A stretch of DNA of 64,000 nt from Acidobacteriales bacterium 59-55. Its GTDB lineage: Bacteria > Acidobacteriota > Terriglobia > Terriglobales > Acidobacteriaceae. The position numbers were made by a program, and so were the translations under genes. Under the pieces are notes generated by a model, which saw nothing but the letters and a program-made list of their open reading frames with translations, was not told the DNA's origin and did no database searches. The stretch covers positions 62,001-126,000 of the forward strand of contig MKSV01000007.1 in the NCBI GenBank assembly GCA_001897435.1, in the 5' to 3' direction. Positions 24,662 through 33,881 of the stretch are shown one piece after another. Every line of letters begins with the position of its first letter. Within the stretch, counting starts at the first letter, position 1.

Positions 24662-24925
24662 ATGTTTCATCTGCTGTGGACGGCGATCATTGGTCTTGTT
24701 GTCGGCGCTCTTGCCAAGCTCATCATTCCCGGCAAGGAGCCGGGCGGCATCTTCATCACGATGCTGATCGGCATCGCCGGGGCGTTTCTTGGGACATGGA
24801 TCGGCCGCGCGATCGGGCACTATCAGCCAGGTCAATCGGCGGGTTTCATCATGTCTCTGGTGGGCGCACTTATTCTGCTGGGGATCTACCATCTGATCAA
24901 GCGCAGCAGCAGCAGCGCGGCCTGA
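24662..24925 (+). CDS. GlsB/YeaQ/YmgE family stress-response membrane protein
   Basis: An 87-residue integral membrane protein with three hydrophobic spans (about 3-20, 30-50, 60-80). The family signature ALAKLIIPGKEPGGIFITMLIGIAGA is present. GGAGG lies 7 bases before ATG 24662, rejecting a longer frame that begins at 24545. The family is called transglycosylase-associated and is induced by stress in enteric bacteria; its mechanism is unclear. The gene is a lone transcription unit bracketed by two REP-like palindromes. Confidence 0.9.
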   Translation: MFHLLWTAIIGLVVGALAKLIIPGKEPGGIFITMLIGIAGAFLGTWIGRAIGHYQPGQSAGFIMSLVGALILLGIYHLIKRSSSSAA

Positions 24926-24989
24926 CGCTCTCCGCGCGGCTGCGGGGGGGAGCGCCTCTCTGGTGGGCGCAGAGGTTGCCGCGGTGATT

Positions 24990-25022
24990 CCCACGTCCGA
25001 GAATCCGGACGTGGGGCACCCG
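24990..25022. repeat. REP-like palindrome, cccacgtccg type, copy 2
   Basis: It shares the CCCACGTCCG-AGAAT-CCGGACGTGGG core with 24509-24543, followed by GCACCCGG. On the minus strand it lies downstream of the GGDEF-EAL gene. Confidence 0.75.
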
Positions 25023-25059
25023 GACTTGTGAAGTCCTGAGCTGCGAGAGATGGACTGAT

Positions 25060-27411
25060 TTATATGTGTTGAATATTCGCGAGGTAGGTGCTGAGGTTGG
25101 CGTCGTAGGAGTGGACGGCGGCGGCGAAGTTTCTTGCAGGGACGGGCAGTCCCAGGAAGTTGCCCTGCGCCATATCGCACTTCCTGCGTAGCAGGAAGCG
25201 CAACTGCTCGTCGGTCTCGATGCCTTCGGCTACGACTTTGATGTTGAGGCCGTGCGACATGGCGATGATGGTCCTGACGACCGCCGCCGCGTTCAGGTCG
25301 GTCTCCGCCTGACGCACGAAGCTCTGATCGATCTTCAGCCGGTCCACCTGGTATTGCAGCAGGTAGGAGAAGCTGCAAAAGCCGGTGCCGAAGTCGTCGA
25401 TAGAAATTCTCGCGCCCAGTTCGCGAATCTTCTGCAACTTGTTGAGGTTCTCGGTGGAGTTGACCATCAACATGCCTTCGGTGATCTCGATTTCCAGGCT
25501 CGTGGCGGCCAGGCCGCTCTTGGCCAGCGAGTGTTCGATGACCTGCAGTAGATTCTTCTGCTGAAACTGCCGCGGCGACAGGTTGATGGAGACGGTCAGA
25601 TCCATGCCCAGCTCGTCCTGAAGAGCCTTGCCCTCGCAGCACGAGGTAAGGAAGGCCCATTCGCCGATGGGCACGATCAGGCCGGTCTCTTCGGCCAGCG
25701 GGATGAACTGCGCCGGAGCGATGCTGCCCATGCGGGGATGAGTCCAGCGCAGCAGCGCCTCCATGCCGGTGACGAAGCCGGTGGTGAGCGAGACCTGCGG
25801 CTGGTAGTGCAGCTCCATCTCGCCGTTGGCGATGGCATGGCGCAGGGCGTGCTCCATCATCAGGCGGTCGGTGGTCTCCTTCAGCATGTCTTCGCTGAAG
25901 ATCTGGTGCTGGTTGCGGCCGTCGTCCTTGGCCGCGTACATGGCCGCGTCGGCGCGCTTGAACAGGTGCTTCACATCGGTGGCGAAGTCGGGATAGATGC
26001 AGACGCCGACACTGGCCGTCACCTTGACGAGTTGTTCGTCGACAGCAATCTCGGGTGCGAGCTTGAGGACCAGGTTGGCGGCGCATTGGTCGACGTCGGC
26101 GATGGTGGTGATGTCGGGCATGACGACGACGAACTCGTCGCCGCCGGCTCGGGCAACGATGTCGGTGCTGCGTACGGAGCGGCGGATGCGGTTGGCGGCC
26201 TCGATCAGGATCTGATCTCCCGAGGTGTGGCCCAGCGAATCGTTGATGCGCTTGAAGTGATCGAGGTCGAGCATGAAGACGGCGACCTTGGTGCCGTAGC
26301 GGCGCGCGCGTTCGACCGCCTCGACCGTCTTGTCGCGGAGCAGGGCGCGGCCCATGAGGCCGGTGAGCGGATCGTGCGTCGCCAAGTGGGTTACGTATTC
26401 GAGCATCTGCTTACGCTCGGTGATGTCGAAGGCGATGCCGACGAAACCGGTTACCTCGCCGGCATCGGTGCGGACGGCGCGCATGGCGAGATTGATGGGG
26501 GTGCGCGCGCCGTCCTGCCGCAGCAGCGTCCACTCCTGCTCTTCCATGCCGCCGGCGGCGACTCCGGCAGTCAGGATCTGGAAGAGGTCCTGTTCGGTGC
26601 CATCCACAGTTCGTTCCTTTTCGACTGTCGCCAGCAACTCTGCCTCGTCGTGCAGAATGGTCAATGGGGCTTTGCCGACCAGTTCTTCGCGGTCGTAGCC
26701 GGAGAGCTTCTCTGCGGCCACGTTCATCGCGGTGATCATGCCGGTGGTGTTGGTGGCGATGATGCTGAAGGGAGCGTTCTGGAAGACCGAGTCGGTGAAT
26801 TCGAGCAGGTGTTCGTAACGCGTTTGCGTGGCCCTGGTCTCGCTGACATCGTGGCAGTTTACCGCGACGCCGTCGCCGATTCTGGTGACCTGGAAGCGGA
26901 TCCAGGCGGCATCAACTTTGGGATTCGAGACGAAGAGCTCTTCGCAGAGCGACTCGCCCGTCGTCGCAACCCTGCAATACAACTCGAAGATGCGGTCGTC
27001 GTCGCCGGGAGTCAGGATGGTAGAGCGCAGTTGCCCCAGCAACTCTGTCCGCGGCCTGTGCAGCACCTTTTCGATATTCGCGTTCAGGTATTCGAAGCGG
27101 AAGTCGACGATCTCGCCGGAACGGGCACGCACGCACTCGAGGATCATGAAGGCGTCAAGGCTGGTTTCGGCCGCGGCCAGAAATTTTGAGTAGGCCTCTT
27201 TGCCGGCCTTACGCTCAACCTCACGATCGTGTTGCTGCCACAGAGACCACAAGCCGAAGAGGGTTCCCAGAATCGCCAGGAGGATAGCGAAGAAGGACAC
27301 AAAACCATGGTGCCCATTCAGGTGCCAAAGCACCGCGACGGCGAGGCATGCTGAGATTGCGAGCAGACCGAAGTTCCGGGCCCGTGGCTGCGAGAAGATC
27401 CAAGACGTCAA
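25060..27411 (-). CDS. Membrane PAS-GGDEF-EAL protein, c-di-GMP cyclase/phosphodiesterase
   Basis: About 783 residues. Two N-terminal membrane spans, a linker helix and two PAS-like domains (the second ending TGFVGIAFDITERK) lead to GGDEF and EAL domains. The GGDEF site is intact (RAGGDEF) with an RSTD product-inhibition site five residues before it. EAL residues are intact too: EALLRW, NLSPRQF, EITEG, DDFGTG, KIDQSF and EGIET. Both synthesis and breakdown of c-di-GMP are therefore possible. AAGGGG spaced 6 bases from TTG 27411 supports that start; an in-frame TTG at 27444 lacks a ribosome binding site. Confidence 0.92.
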   Translation of the reverse strand: MTSWIFSQPRARNFGLLAISACLAVAVLWHLNGHHGFVSFFAILLAILGTLFGLWSLWQQHDREVERKAGKEAYSKFLAAAETSLDAFMILECVRARSGEIVDFRFEYLNANIEKVLHRPRTELLGQLRSTILTPGDDDRIFELYCRVATTGESLCEELFVSNPKVDAAWIRFQVTRIGDGVAVNCHDVSETRATQTRYEHLLEFTDSVFQNAPFSIIATNTTGMITAMNVAAEKLSGYDREELVGKAPLTILHDEAELLATVEKERTVDGTEQDLFQILTAGVAAGGMEEQEWTLLRQDGARTPINLAMRAVRTDAGEVTGFVGIAFDITERKQMLEYVTHLATHDPLTGLMGRALLRDKTVEAVERARRYGTKVAVFMLDLDHFKRINDSLGHTSGDQILIEAANRIRRSVRSTDIVARAGGDEFVVVMPDITTIADVDQCAANLVLKLAPEIAVDEQLVKVTASVGVCIYPDFATDVKHLFKRADAAMYAAKDDGRNQHQIFSEDMLKETTDRLMMEHALRHAIANGEMELHYQPQVSLTTGFVTGMEALLRWTHPRMGSIAPAQFIPLAEETGLIVPIGEWAFLTSCCEGKALQDELGMDLTVSINLSPRQFQQKNLLQVIEHSLAKSGLAATSLEIEITEGMLMVNSTENLNKLQKIRELGARISIDDFGTGFCSFSYLLQYQVDRLKIDQSFVRQAETDLNAAAVVRTIIAMSHGLNIKVVAEGIETDEQLRFLLRRKCDMAQGNFLGLPVPARNFAAAVHSYDANLSTYLANIQHI

Positions 27412-27687
27412 GCCAAACCCCTTAGGGAGGAGAATACAACTCAAAGGTAAATGTTACTTGTCAGTTACGAGAGTAACTTGGAAATAGTGGGTTTGAACCT
27501 TATTTCTACGATTATTTTCGAAATGTATCCTTTGTGTGATCCCCAAGCCGTTTAACTCCGAAATAAGGCTTGTCCAGACGTTGATTTCATTGATTCAGGG
27601 TGCATATTCCGGACTGCGGAATCTGGTGGGTGCTTTGGCAAAATCCTGCTTGGCGTCGCTGTTCCCGGGAACTTATGGGCATATAGA

Positions 27688-27942
27688 ATGGCGCACATGA
27701 CGAATGGCAACAACCCGAGTCGCGGCAATCGGCCCATTCGTGCGAGCTTCAACGGGATCGTCATCGCGATCCTGGCAGCGGTGGCGGTCGCCATGTTGCT
27801 GACCATTGCCTTTGTGATGTTCAAAGGAAAGAAGATGAAGGTGATGCACAAGAGTGAAGCAGCGCAGGTCTTGAACCCGCTCCACGCACGAACTGCGGGC
27901 GGCGCTCGCATCGCGGGCCGTTTGCGAGCATCCTATTTATAG
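27688..27942 (+). CDS. Small single-span membrane protein, unrecognised
   Basis: A product of 84 residues with one clear membrane helix (FNGIVIAILAAVAVAMLLTIAF, about 21-43), followed by KGKKMKVMHK and a basic tail. No Shine-Dalgarno is visible and no family is recognised. A frame on the opposite strand (27552-27911) is also open, but its protein has no recognisable features. It precedes the thioredoxin-like gene by 40 bases. Confidence 0.4.
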   Translation: MAHMTNGNNPSRGNRPIRASFNGIVIAILAAVAVAMLLTIAFVMFKGKKMKVMHKSEAAQVLNPLHARTAGGARIAGRLRASYL

Positions 27943-27982
27943 CTGCCTTTATAGTTGCCGCAGCAACCAAGGAAGTAATCTC

Positions 27983-28510
27983 ATGGTTCTTAAATCCGTC
28001 TTTCGTGCCGCAGTCGTTCGTCTTTTGACGCCGGCTGTTGCGTTTGCGCTTGTCGCCGGCGCACTGGCTGTCAGTTCGCCGGTTTCTGCTGCCGGGCAGT
28101 CGATGCAGCCCTTCATCAAGAAGAACATCTACCCGGAGACGGCGAACCCGACCGTCGACATCGCCGCCGCGCTCAAGAAGGCGCGGGTTGAGCACAAGCG
28201 CGTCATCCTCGATTTTGGCGGAGACTGGTGCGGCGATTGCCAGGTGTTGTATATCTACCTCCACGACAAGATCAATGCGCCGCTGGTGGCGAAGCATTTT
28301 GTCATTGTGCCGATCTTCATCGGGCAGATGGACCGCAACCTCGACGTGGCGAAGAAGTACAGCGTTCCGGTAACGAAGGGGGTTCCCGCGCTGGCGGTGC
28401 TCGATGCCCACGGCAAGCTGCTGTACTCGCAGCAGACCGGGCAGTTCGGGCACATGAGCAGCATGAGCAGCAAATCGGTCACCGAGTTTCTGAACCGCTG
28501 GAAGGCCTGA
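27983..28510 (+). CDS. Periplasmic thioredoxin-like protein
   Basis: A 175-residue protein with an N-terminal signal (hydrophobic about 12-30, ending PVSAAG). A thioredoxin fold follows, with active-site WCGDC (Cys83, Cys86) in ILDFGGDWCGDC. A cis-Pro region (TKGVPALAVLD) is also present. Such proteins reduce or form disulfides or supply electrons in the envelope. GGAAG precedes the ATG. It lies 48 bases upstream of the YihY gene and may be co-transcribed with it. Confidence 0.85.
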   Translation: MVLKSVFRAAVVRLLTPAVAFALVAGALAVSSPVSAAGQSMQPFIKKNIYPETANPTVDIAAALKKARVEHKRVILDFGGDWCGDCQVLYIYLHDKINAPLVAKHFVIVPIFIGQMDRNLDVAKKYSVPVTKGVPALAVLDAHGKLLYSQQTGQFGHMSSMSSKSVTEFLNRWKA

Positions 28511-28558
28511 TCCGGCGCGCGCTTCGGCGCTCAACCCGTACCCTGGCGGCTGCCCATC

Positions 28559-29458
28559 TTGAGAAGACTTCTCCGCATCTCCACCGTCTTCCATCGCACG
28601 CTGGTCAGCGTGGTCAAGCACGACTGCTTCAACGTCGCGCAGTCGGCGGCCTATTCGGCGATGATCTCGCTGTTTCCGGCGCTGATTATCGCCGCCGCTT
28701 TTGTGGGTTTCCTGCCGTATACGGCTCCGCTGCGCTATCAACTAGCGCTGGTGTTCAACCGGATTCTGCCGTCGGATGTGACCCCCCTGCTGGAGGGCTA
28801 CTTTGCCACCACGCGCCATAGTCCCACCTCGATCCAGGCATTCATCGTGGGCGTGGCGGTGAGCGCGACCGGGGCTTCGAGCGTCATCGTCACCTTCATG
28901 GAGGGCTTTCGTCGTGCCCACGGCCTGTCGCGGGACTGCTGGAGCTTCTGGCAGCGCCGTCTGCGCGCGTTTGTGCTGGTCCCGCTCTCGCTGATCCCTC
29001 TAGCGGTCGCCAGCCTGCTGATCGTCTTCGGGCACTTCATCGCCGGGTGGGTGGTCATGCACCTGATGCTTGAGGCACGCACACCGGTGTACCTGATTTC
29101 GCTGATTGCACGCTGGGTCATCGCGCTGACCGGCAGCGTCGGCCTGATTGCGCTGATCTACCATATGGGCACGCCGATGCGGCAGCCATGGAGGCGGACG
29201 ATCCCGGGCGCGGTGGTGGCTACGGCGATGTGGTTTCTCTCGACTCTGGCCTTTGGCCTCTACGTCACCCGCTTCGCCAACTACGCGCATATCTACGGCT
29301 CGCTGGGGGCCGGGATCGCGCTGCTGTTCTGGCTTTACCTCATCTCGTTGAGCGTGTTGTGCGGAGCCGAGTTCAATGCGCAGTGCGATGCGCATTTTTT
29401 TGGGCAGGATGAGACGCATTCAACCGTTTCAAGCGCACAGACTCCCGCATCCGGGTAA
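28559..29458 (+). CDS. YihY/virulence factor BrkB family membrane protein
   Basis: A 299-residue protein with six hydrophobic segments and the YihY features AAYSAMISLFPALIIAAA near the N-terminus and GSLGAGIALLFWLYLISLSVLCGAEFNA near the C-terminus. These conserved inner-membrane proteins have been proposed as transporters or permeases; the former RNase BN assignment was withdrawn. The start is uncertain: TTG 28559 gives the full family N-terminus, but no good ribosome binding site is seen. It probably shares a transcript with the thioredoxin-like gene. Confidence 0.85.
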   Translation: MRRLLRISTVFHRTLVSVVKHDCFNVAQSAAYSAMISLFPALIIAAAFVGFLPYTAPLRYQLALVFNRILPSDVTPLLEGYFATTRHSPTSIQAFIVGVAVSATGASSVIVTFMEGFRRAHGLSRDCWSFWQRRLRAFVLVPLSLIPLAVASLLIVFGHFIAGWVVMHLMLEARTPVYLISLIARWVIALTGSVGLIALIYHMGTPMRQPWRRTIPGAVVATAMWFLSTLAFGLYVTRFANYAHIYGSLGAGIALLFWLYLISLSVLCGAEFNAQCDAHFFGQDETHSTVSSAQTPASG

Positions 29459-29523
29459 AATTGCCACGGATAGAAAAACTCACTGGTCATACCTTCGCGG
29501 GTCATCCGCAGGGGTTAGAAAGA

Positions 29524-31062
29524 ATGCGGCAAAGCAATTTCATGAATACTTCCCTGAATCCAATCTCGAACCTTCCTCCCATTGCTGGAACTGAACGTAC
29601 CCGCCGCGCCAAGATTGTCGCTACCCTGGGCCCTGCCTGCAGCACTCCCGAGATATTCCGCCAGCTGGTTCGCGCGGGACTCGATGTCGCCCGGCTGAAC
29701 TTCTCGCACGGAACGCACGAGCAGAAGGCGGAGCTGATCCGCATGGTCCGCACCGTGTCCAAGCAGGAGGGCAAGCCCATCTGCATCCTCGCCGACCTAC
29801 AAGGGCCGAAGATTCGTACCGGCAAGCTGAAGGGCCACAAGCCGGTGCAACTGGTTGCGGGCAAGCGCTTTACCATTACACCGCGCGAGATCGAGGGTAC
29901 CGCCGCGCTGGTGGGAACGACCTTCAAGACCCTCGCTGAAAATCTGGAGCCGGGCTCGCGCATCCTGCTCTCCGACGGCCTGATCGAGCTGCGCGTCGAG
30001 CAGGTCAAGGGCGGCGACGTGGTCTGCGAGATCATCAACGGGGGCACTCTGGGCGAGAACAAGGGCATCAACCTGCCCGGCATCCCGGTCAAGGTGCCAT
30101 CGCTGACAGAGAAGGACGAGGAGGACCTGGTCTTTGCCATCGGGCAGGGAGTCGATACGGTTGCGGTCTCGTTTGTGCGCACCGCCGACGATGTTCGCCA
30201 TGTGAAGAACCGCCTGGCGGCGCTGAAGTCCGATGCGTGGGTCATCGCCAAACTGGAGAAGCCGCAGGCGATCGAGCATCTCGACAGCATTCTTGAAGTG
30301 ACCGACGCCATCATGGTGGCGCGCGGCGACCTCGGCGTCGAGGTTCCGCCGGAGAAGGTTCCGGCGATTCAGAAGCACATCATCCGCCGCGCGGCGGAGT
30401 ATCGCAAGCCGGTCATCACGGCGACGCAGATGCTCGAATCGATGATCGACAATCCGCGGCCGACCCGCGCCGAGGCCTCGGACGTAGCCAACGCTATCTA
30501 TGACGGGACGGACTCGGTAATGCTCTCGGCTGAGTCCGCCGCAGGTAAGTATCCGGTGGAGGCGGTGGCGATGATGGCCAAGATCGTCATCGAGACCGAA
30601 CACCAGATCCGCATCGACCCGAGGCCAGGGCTGTCGCATCCGGCCAGCGTCCGGCTGTCGATCGCCGAGACCATCTGCGAGTGCATGTCGCACGCGGCGG
30701 ATGATCTCGACGTGGCCGCCATCGCTATCTTTACCGAGACGGGCATGACGGCGCGGCTGCTCTCGAAGTATCACCCGGACCCGCCGATCTTCGCGTTATC
30801 GCCGTACGAGAACGTGATCAACCGCTTGATGCTGTTGTGGGGAACCTATCCTATCCTGTGCGACCGCATCCGCGACACCGACAAGCTGGTGAGTATGGCC
30901 GAGGAGATTCTCGAAAGCGGCGGCCATGTTCATCCGCGGCAGATCGTGGGCATCGTGGCGGGAACGCGCACCAAGTCCGGCGCCACCAACTTCATGCGGC
31001 TGCACATGGTGGGCGACCGCGATACGGAAGTTGCTGGGGCGAAAAAGAAAAAGAAGAAGTAG
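29524..31062 (+). CDS. pyk: Pyruvate kinase
   Basis: About 512 residues. The N-terminal barrel has [28 protein letters not shown] and [11 protein letters not shown]. The catalytic segment is [15 protein letters not shown] followed by [15 protein letters not shown] and the family motif [11 protein letters not shown]. The C-terminal allosteric domain follows and the protein ends in a Lys run. It makes pyruvate and ATP from phosphoenolpyruvate and ADP. ATG 29524 has AGAAAG before it; ATG 29542 is an alternative. It works opposite the PEP carboxykinase at 47.6-49.4 kb. Confidence 0.96.
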   Translation: MRQSNFMNTSLNPISNLPPIAGTERTRRAKIVATLGPACSTPEIFRQLVRAGLDVARLNFSHGTHEQKAELIRMVRTVSKQEGKPICILADLQGPKIRTGKLKGHKPVQLVAGKRFTITPREIEGTAALVGTTFKTLAENLEPGSRILLSDGLIELRVEQVKGGDVVCEIINGGTLGENKGINLPGIPVKVPSLTEKDEEDLVFAIGQGVDTVAVSFVRTADDVRHVKNRLAALKSDAWVIAKLEKPQAIEHLDSILEVTDAIMVARGDLGVEVPPEKVPAIQKHIIRRAAEYRKPVITATQMLESMIDNPRPTRAEASDVANAIYDGTDSVMLSAESAAGKYPVEAVAMMAKIVIETEHQIRIDPRPGLSHPASVRLSIAETICECMSHAADDLDVAAIAIFTETGMTARLLSKYHPDPPIFALSPYENVINRLMLLWGTYPILCDRIRDTDKLVSMAEEILESGGHVHPRQIVGIVAGTRTKSGATNFMRLHMVGDRDTEVAGAKKKKKK

Positions 31063-31109
31063 TAGAGAACCGAAGTGCCTGACGATTAAAATTGTTGGGA
31101 AATGAAGAA

Positions 31110-31138
31110 GGCCCGGAGAAGATCTCTCCGGGCCTTTC
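31110..31138. terminator. Terminator between pyruvate kinase and the convergent DUF6807 gene
   Basis: GGCCCGGAGA (31110-31119) pairs perfectly with TCTCCGGGCC (31125-31134), with TTTCTTTG after it on the plus strand. The minus side has CTTCTTCATTT, so it may work both ways. Confidence 0.85.
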
Positions 31139-31159
31139 TTTGTTGTGCGAGTTGCCGGT

Positions 31160-32236
31160 TTATTTATAGGCCTTCGCGAAAGCGTCGGCTGCCTGGTTCA
31201 TCTGCTCTGCCGTAATGGCGTGCGAAGCGATGATGACGCGGAAGCGGAAGGTCGCGCTTTTGCCCTTATCGATGGTGAAGTTCAGCGGCGGCTGCTTGGG
31301 GTCGAAGATATGCCGTCCGAGCGGGTTGGCTGCGAACAGTCCGTATCCACGAGCGTGCCAGTAGGTCGGATAATCGGGATTCTTCGGGTTGTCGATGATC
31401 GCGATGGTCTCCGTCTTGCCGTCGGTGTTGCCGGTCAGCTCGCACCAGCGTCCGCGGGTCGACCAGACCTTATCGCCCTTGACGCCTTCGCTGGTGAGAT
31501 AGACGCCGGTCGCGCCCGCGGTATCGCCGGCAGCAACCCGGGTGGGACGACCGCTGGCATCGGCGAAGATGCCGCCCTTCTCCGTTGGAGACTCAAGAAA
31601 ATGCGCAACGCGGATGCCGAGCACACCTTCCTTGTCATCCTTGAAGACGACCTGTTCGAGCGCGTGCAGGGTAGTGATGCGATCAATGACGCGGTCATCG
31701 CCCTGCTTGGAGAAGACGAAGCGCGTGGTTTCGCGAATGATCGGCTGGTTTTTTCCGGTGATCCAGACCGACTCCACGACGAGATCGCCCTTATTGGGCC
31801 CGCTCTTGGTGGAGACGATCTTCTCGTGATGGATGCTGCCCATCTTGTCGTGGTTTTCCGGCTTGATGGCGTTGGAGTTGTTCCAGAAGTCGAAGCCGTT
31901 CACGTTGCCGTAGTTGAACCACATGCCGACGTGGTGAGGGTGGTCGACGCGCTCTCCCTTGCGGGGTTCGAGCGGGTATCCACGGCTCACCGTCACGCCG
32001 TCGGGGGCGATGAGGGGATAGAGAACGGCCTTCTTCATGTTCTCCGGCCACAGATACGAGGTGAACGGCTTGCCGTCGATGGTGACATCGACGCGCCGCT
32101 GCGCCTGGTCGGCGGTGACCTTGACCCCTGCTCCCGCGTCTTTCGCGAGGGCAGGGGCTGCGCTACCAAATCCGACCATTGCCATCATGCCGCACACCAA
32201 CCACTTATACAGGGACTTTGCCTCCTGCCTATACAT
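31160..32236 (-). CDS. DUF6807 family protein, secreted
   Basis: A 358-residue protein with a signal peptide (hydrophobic about 12-30, ending PALAKD). DUF6807 (formerly annotated PmoA-like) features include PHHVGMWFNYGNVNGFDFW and WCELTG. The family is common in Bacteroidota, Planctomycetota and acidobacteria beside sugar-oxidising dehydrogenases, and no reaction is established. It overlaps the upstream Gfo/Idh gene by 8 bases, so the two form a coupled pair. Confidence 0.8.
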   Translation of the reverse strand: MYRQEAKSLYKWLVCGMMAMVGFGSAAPALAKDAGAGVKVTADQAQRRVDVTIDGKPFTSYLWPENMKKAVLYPLIAPDGVTVSRGYPLEPRKGERVDHPHHVGMWFNYGNVNGFDFWNNSNAIKPENHDKMGSIHHEKIVSTKSGPNKGDLVVESVWITGKNQPIIRETTRFVFSKQGDDRVIDRITTLHALEQVVFKDDKEGVLGIRVAHFLESPTEKGGIFADASGRPTRVAAGDTAGATGVYLTSEGVKGDKVWSTRGRWCELTGNTDGKTETIAIIDNPKNPDYPTYWHARGYGLFAANPLGRHIFDPKQPPLNFTIDKGKSATFRFRVIIASHAITAEQMNQAADAFAKAYK

Positions 32237-33584
32237 GAACCTTGCCTCCCGCGAGAACCTGCTGCGTCTTGTCGTCGAAGGTGACCTTCTGGCCGGTTTG
32301 AATGGCGGCGATGTTCATGCACAGAGCGATGGAGTGGCTGTAGCCGGCTTCGATGTCGGCGTTGGGCGTCTTGCGGGAACGGACGCACTCCATCCAGTTG
32401 CGGACGTTGGCCGAGGTCTCGTTGTCGACGTGAGTGCCGGCGCCGGTCTCCATCGACGTCGCCTTCTCCACCAACGAGAAGCTGGGCAGGAGGTTGGCCT
32501 GCATCTTCATCTGAGCCGCCATCCGCGCCGTGAGGCCGCCGGTGGGAGTAACGGTCTGCTTGGACATGTCGAGCATGCCGCCGTTGGAGTAGTAGAGCTC
32601 CTTGACGCCGCCGGCCGAGTTGGTGAAGCGCGAGGTGTACTGCACCTGGAAGCCCTTGGTGAGATCGTCGAGCGGGCCGTAGTCGAAGACCGCCGTCATG
32701 GTGTCCCAGTTCTTGCGGCCGTCCTTCCACAGGTAGATGCCGCCGTTGGCGACGACGCTGCGCGGGTGCGGCAGGCCGGTGAACCAGTGAACGGTGTCGA
32801 TCTGGTGGACGAGCCACTGGTCGGGAATGCCCGAGGAGTAGGGCCAGAAGAGGCGGAACTCAAGATACTTGCGCGCGTCGAAGGGCTCGTGCGGACGATT
32901 CATCAGGTAGCGCTTCCAGTCGGTGTCCTGCTCCTTGAGCAGAGGCACAACGTCGGGGCGGCGCCAGCGTCCGGGCTGGTTGACGTTCCAGGTCATCTCG
33001 ACCATGACGATGTCGCCGAACTTGCCTGACTTGATGTATTCGGCGGCCTTCATGTAGCTGGGCGTGCTGCGGCGCTGGGTGCCGACTTGCACGATCTTGC
33101 CAGTCTTGTGGACGGCGGCGCGGAACTTGCGGGCGTCATCCATGGTGTGCGCGGTTGGCTTCTCGACGTAGGCGTCGCGGCCGGCGTTGACTGCCTCGAC
33201 GCCGTGGAGAGCGTGCTGGAAGTCGGCGGTCGCGATCATGACCGCGTCCACGTCCTTGCGGGCGTAAAGCTCGTCATTATTGCGCACCGCGACGACTGGG
33301 CTGCCGGTGATCTTCTGGATGTAGGTCGCGCCCTCGTCGCGGCGCCGATTCCAGATGTCCGAGACGGCGACGATCTCGAAGTTCGTGTCCTTGGAATTGG
33401 CGTGGAAGGCGGGGATCAGGGCGCCCTTCATGCGGTCGCCGCAGCCGACGATGCCTACCTTCACCCGGTCGTTTGCGCCAATGATCTTCGCGTAGCTCGT
33501 CGCATTCCACGAGACGGCTGTCGCCGCGATCGCCGTGCTTCCTATCTTCATGAAATCTCTTCGGTTCGTGTCCTGCGTTGCCAT
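32229..33584 (-). CDS. Gfo/Idh/MocA family oxidoreductase, Tat-exported
   Basis: A 451-residue NAD(P)-dependent sugar dehydrogenase type. The N-terminus NRRDFMKIG plus a hydrophobic stretch is a Tat signal, so the cofactor-loaded enzyme is exported folded. The Rossmann motif is VKVGIVGCGDRMKG. The family lysine occurs in the motif YVEKPTAH, and WLVHQIDTVHWFTG is typical of the substrate domain. ATG 33584, with GGAGAG 6 bases upstream, is preferred over an in-frame ATG at 33599. It is coupled to the DUF6807 gene. Confidence 0.88.
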   Translation of the reverse strand: MATQDTNRRDFMKIGSTAIAATAVSWNATSYAKIIGANDRVKVGIVGCGDRMKGALIPAFHANSKDTNFEIVAVSDIWNRRRDEGATYIQKITGSPVVAVRNNDELYARKDVDAVMIATADFQHALHGVEAVNAGRDAYVEKPTAHTMDDARKFRAAVHKTGKIVQVGTQRRSTPSYMKAAEYIKSGKFGDIVMVEMTWNVNQPGRWRRPDVVPLLKEQDTDWKRYLMNRPHEPFDARKYLEFRLFWPYSSGIPDQWLVHQIDTVHWFTGLPHPRSVVANGGIYLWKDGRKNWDTMTAVFDYGPLDDLTKGFQVQYTSRFTNSAGGVKELYYSNGGMLDMSKQTVTPTGGLTARMAAQMKMQANLLPSFSLVEKATSMETGAGTHVDNETSANVRNWMECVRSRKTPNADIEAGYSHSIALCMNIAAIQTGQKVTFDDKTQQVLAGGKVHV

Positions 33585-33777
33585 GCGTCTCTCCTCCATG
33601 TGGTCATACCGCGTCTCCAGTCAGTGCGCCTAAAATTCTTCGCCAGACTGCCAGCGCAGTGTACACAACTTGCAAGTGGTCTGGCCACTATGAACTTTTC
33701 GTTCGCGATTCTAAGCGTTTTCGGAGGGAGAGCTAAAAGCCTTAACTTCCGTGAAAAGGCAGCTCCGTCGGCCTCCC

Positions 33778-33812
33778 GAAAAATAAAACCCCACCTCTTG
33801 AGAGAGGCGGGG
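33778..33812 (-). terminator. Terminator of the 2-oxoglutarate dehydrogenase gene
   Basis: Stem 33789-33798 / 33803-33812 (one mismatch, TGAG-type loop), followed on the minus strand by TTTTATTTTTC. It lies 70 bases past the sucA stop codon. Confidence 0.85.
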
Positions 33813-33881
33813 ATGGCGGATACGTCTGCCATAAAACTTGATGAGGGCTGGGCATTGATCATTCCACAAACAGCTTCGGGA

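Noticed and set aside
27552..27911. 119-codon minus-strand frame opposite the small membrane protein
   Set aside because: No ribosome binding site and no coherent hydrophobic or domain pattern; the plus-strand frame has a clean membrane helix.
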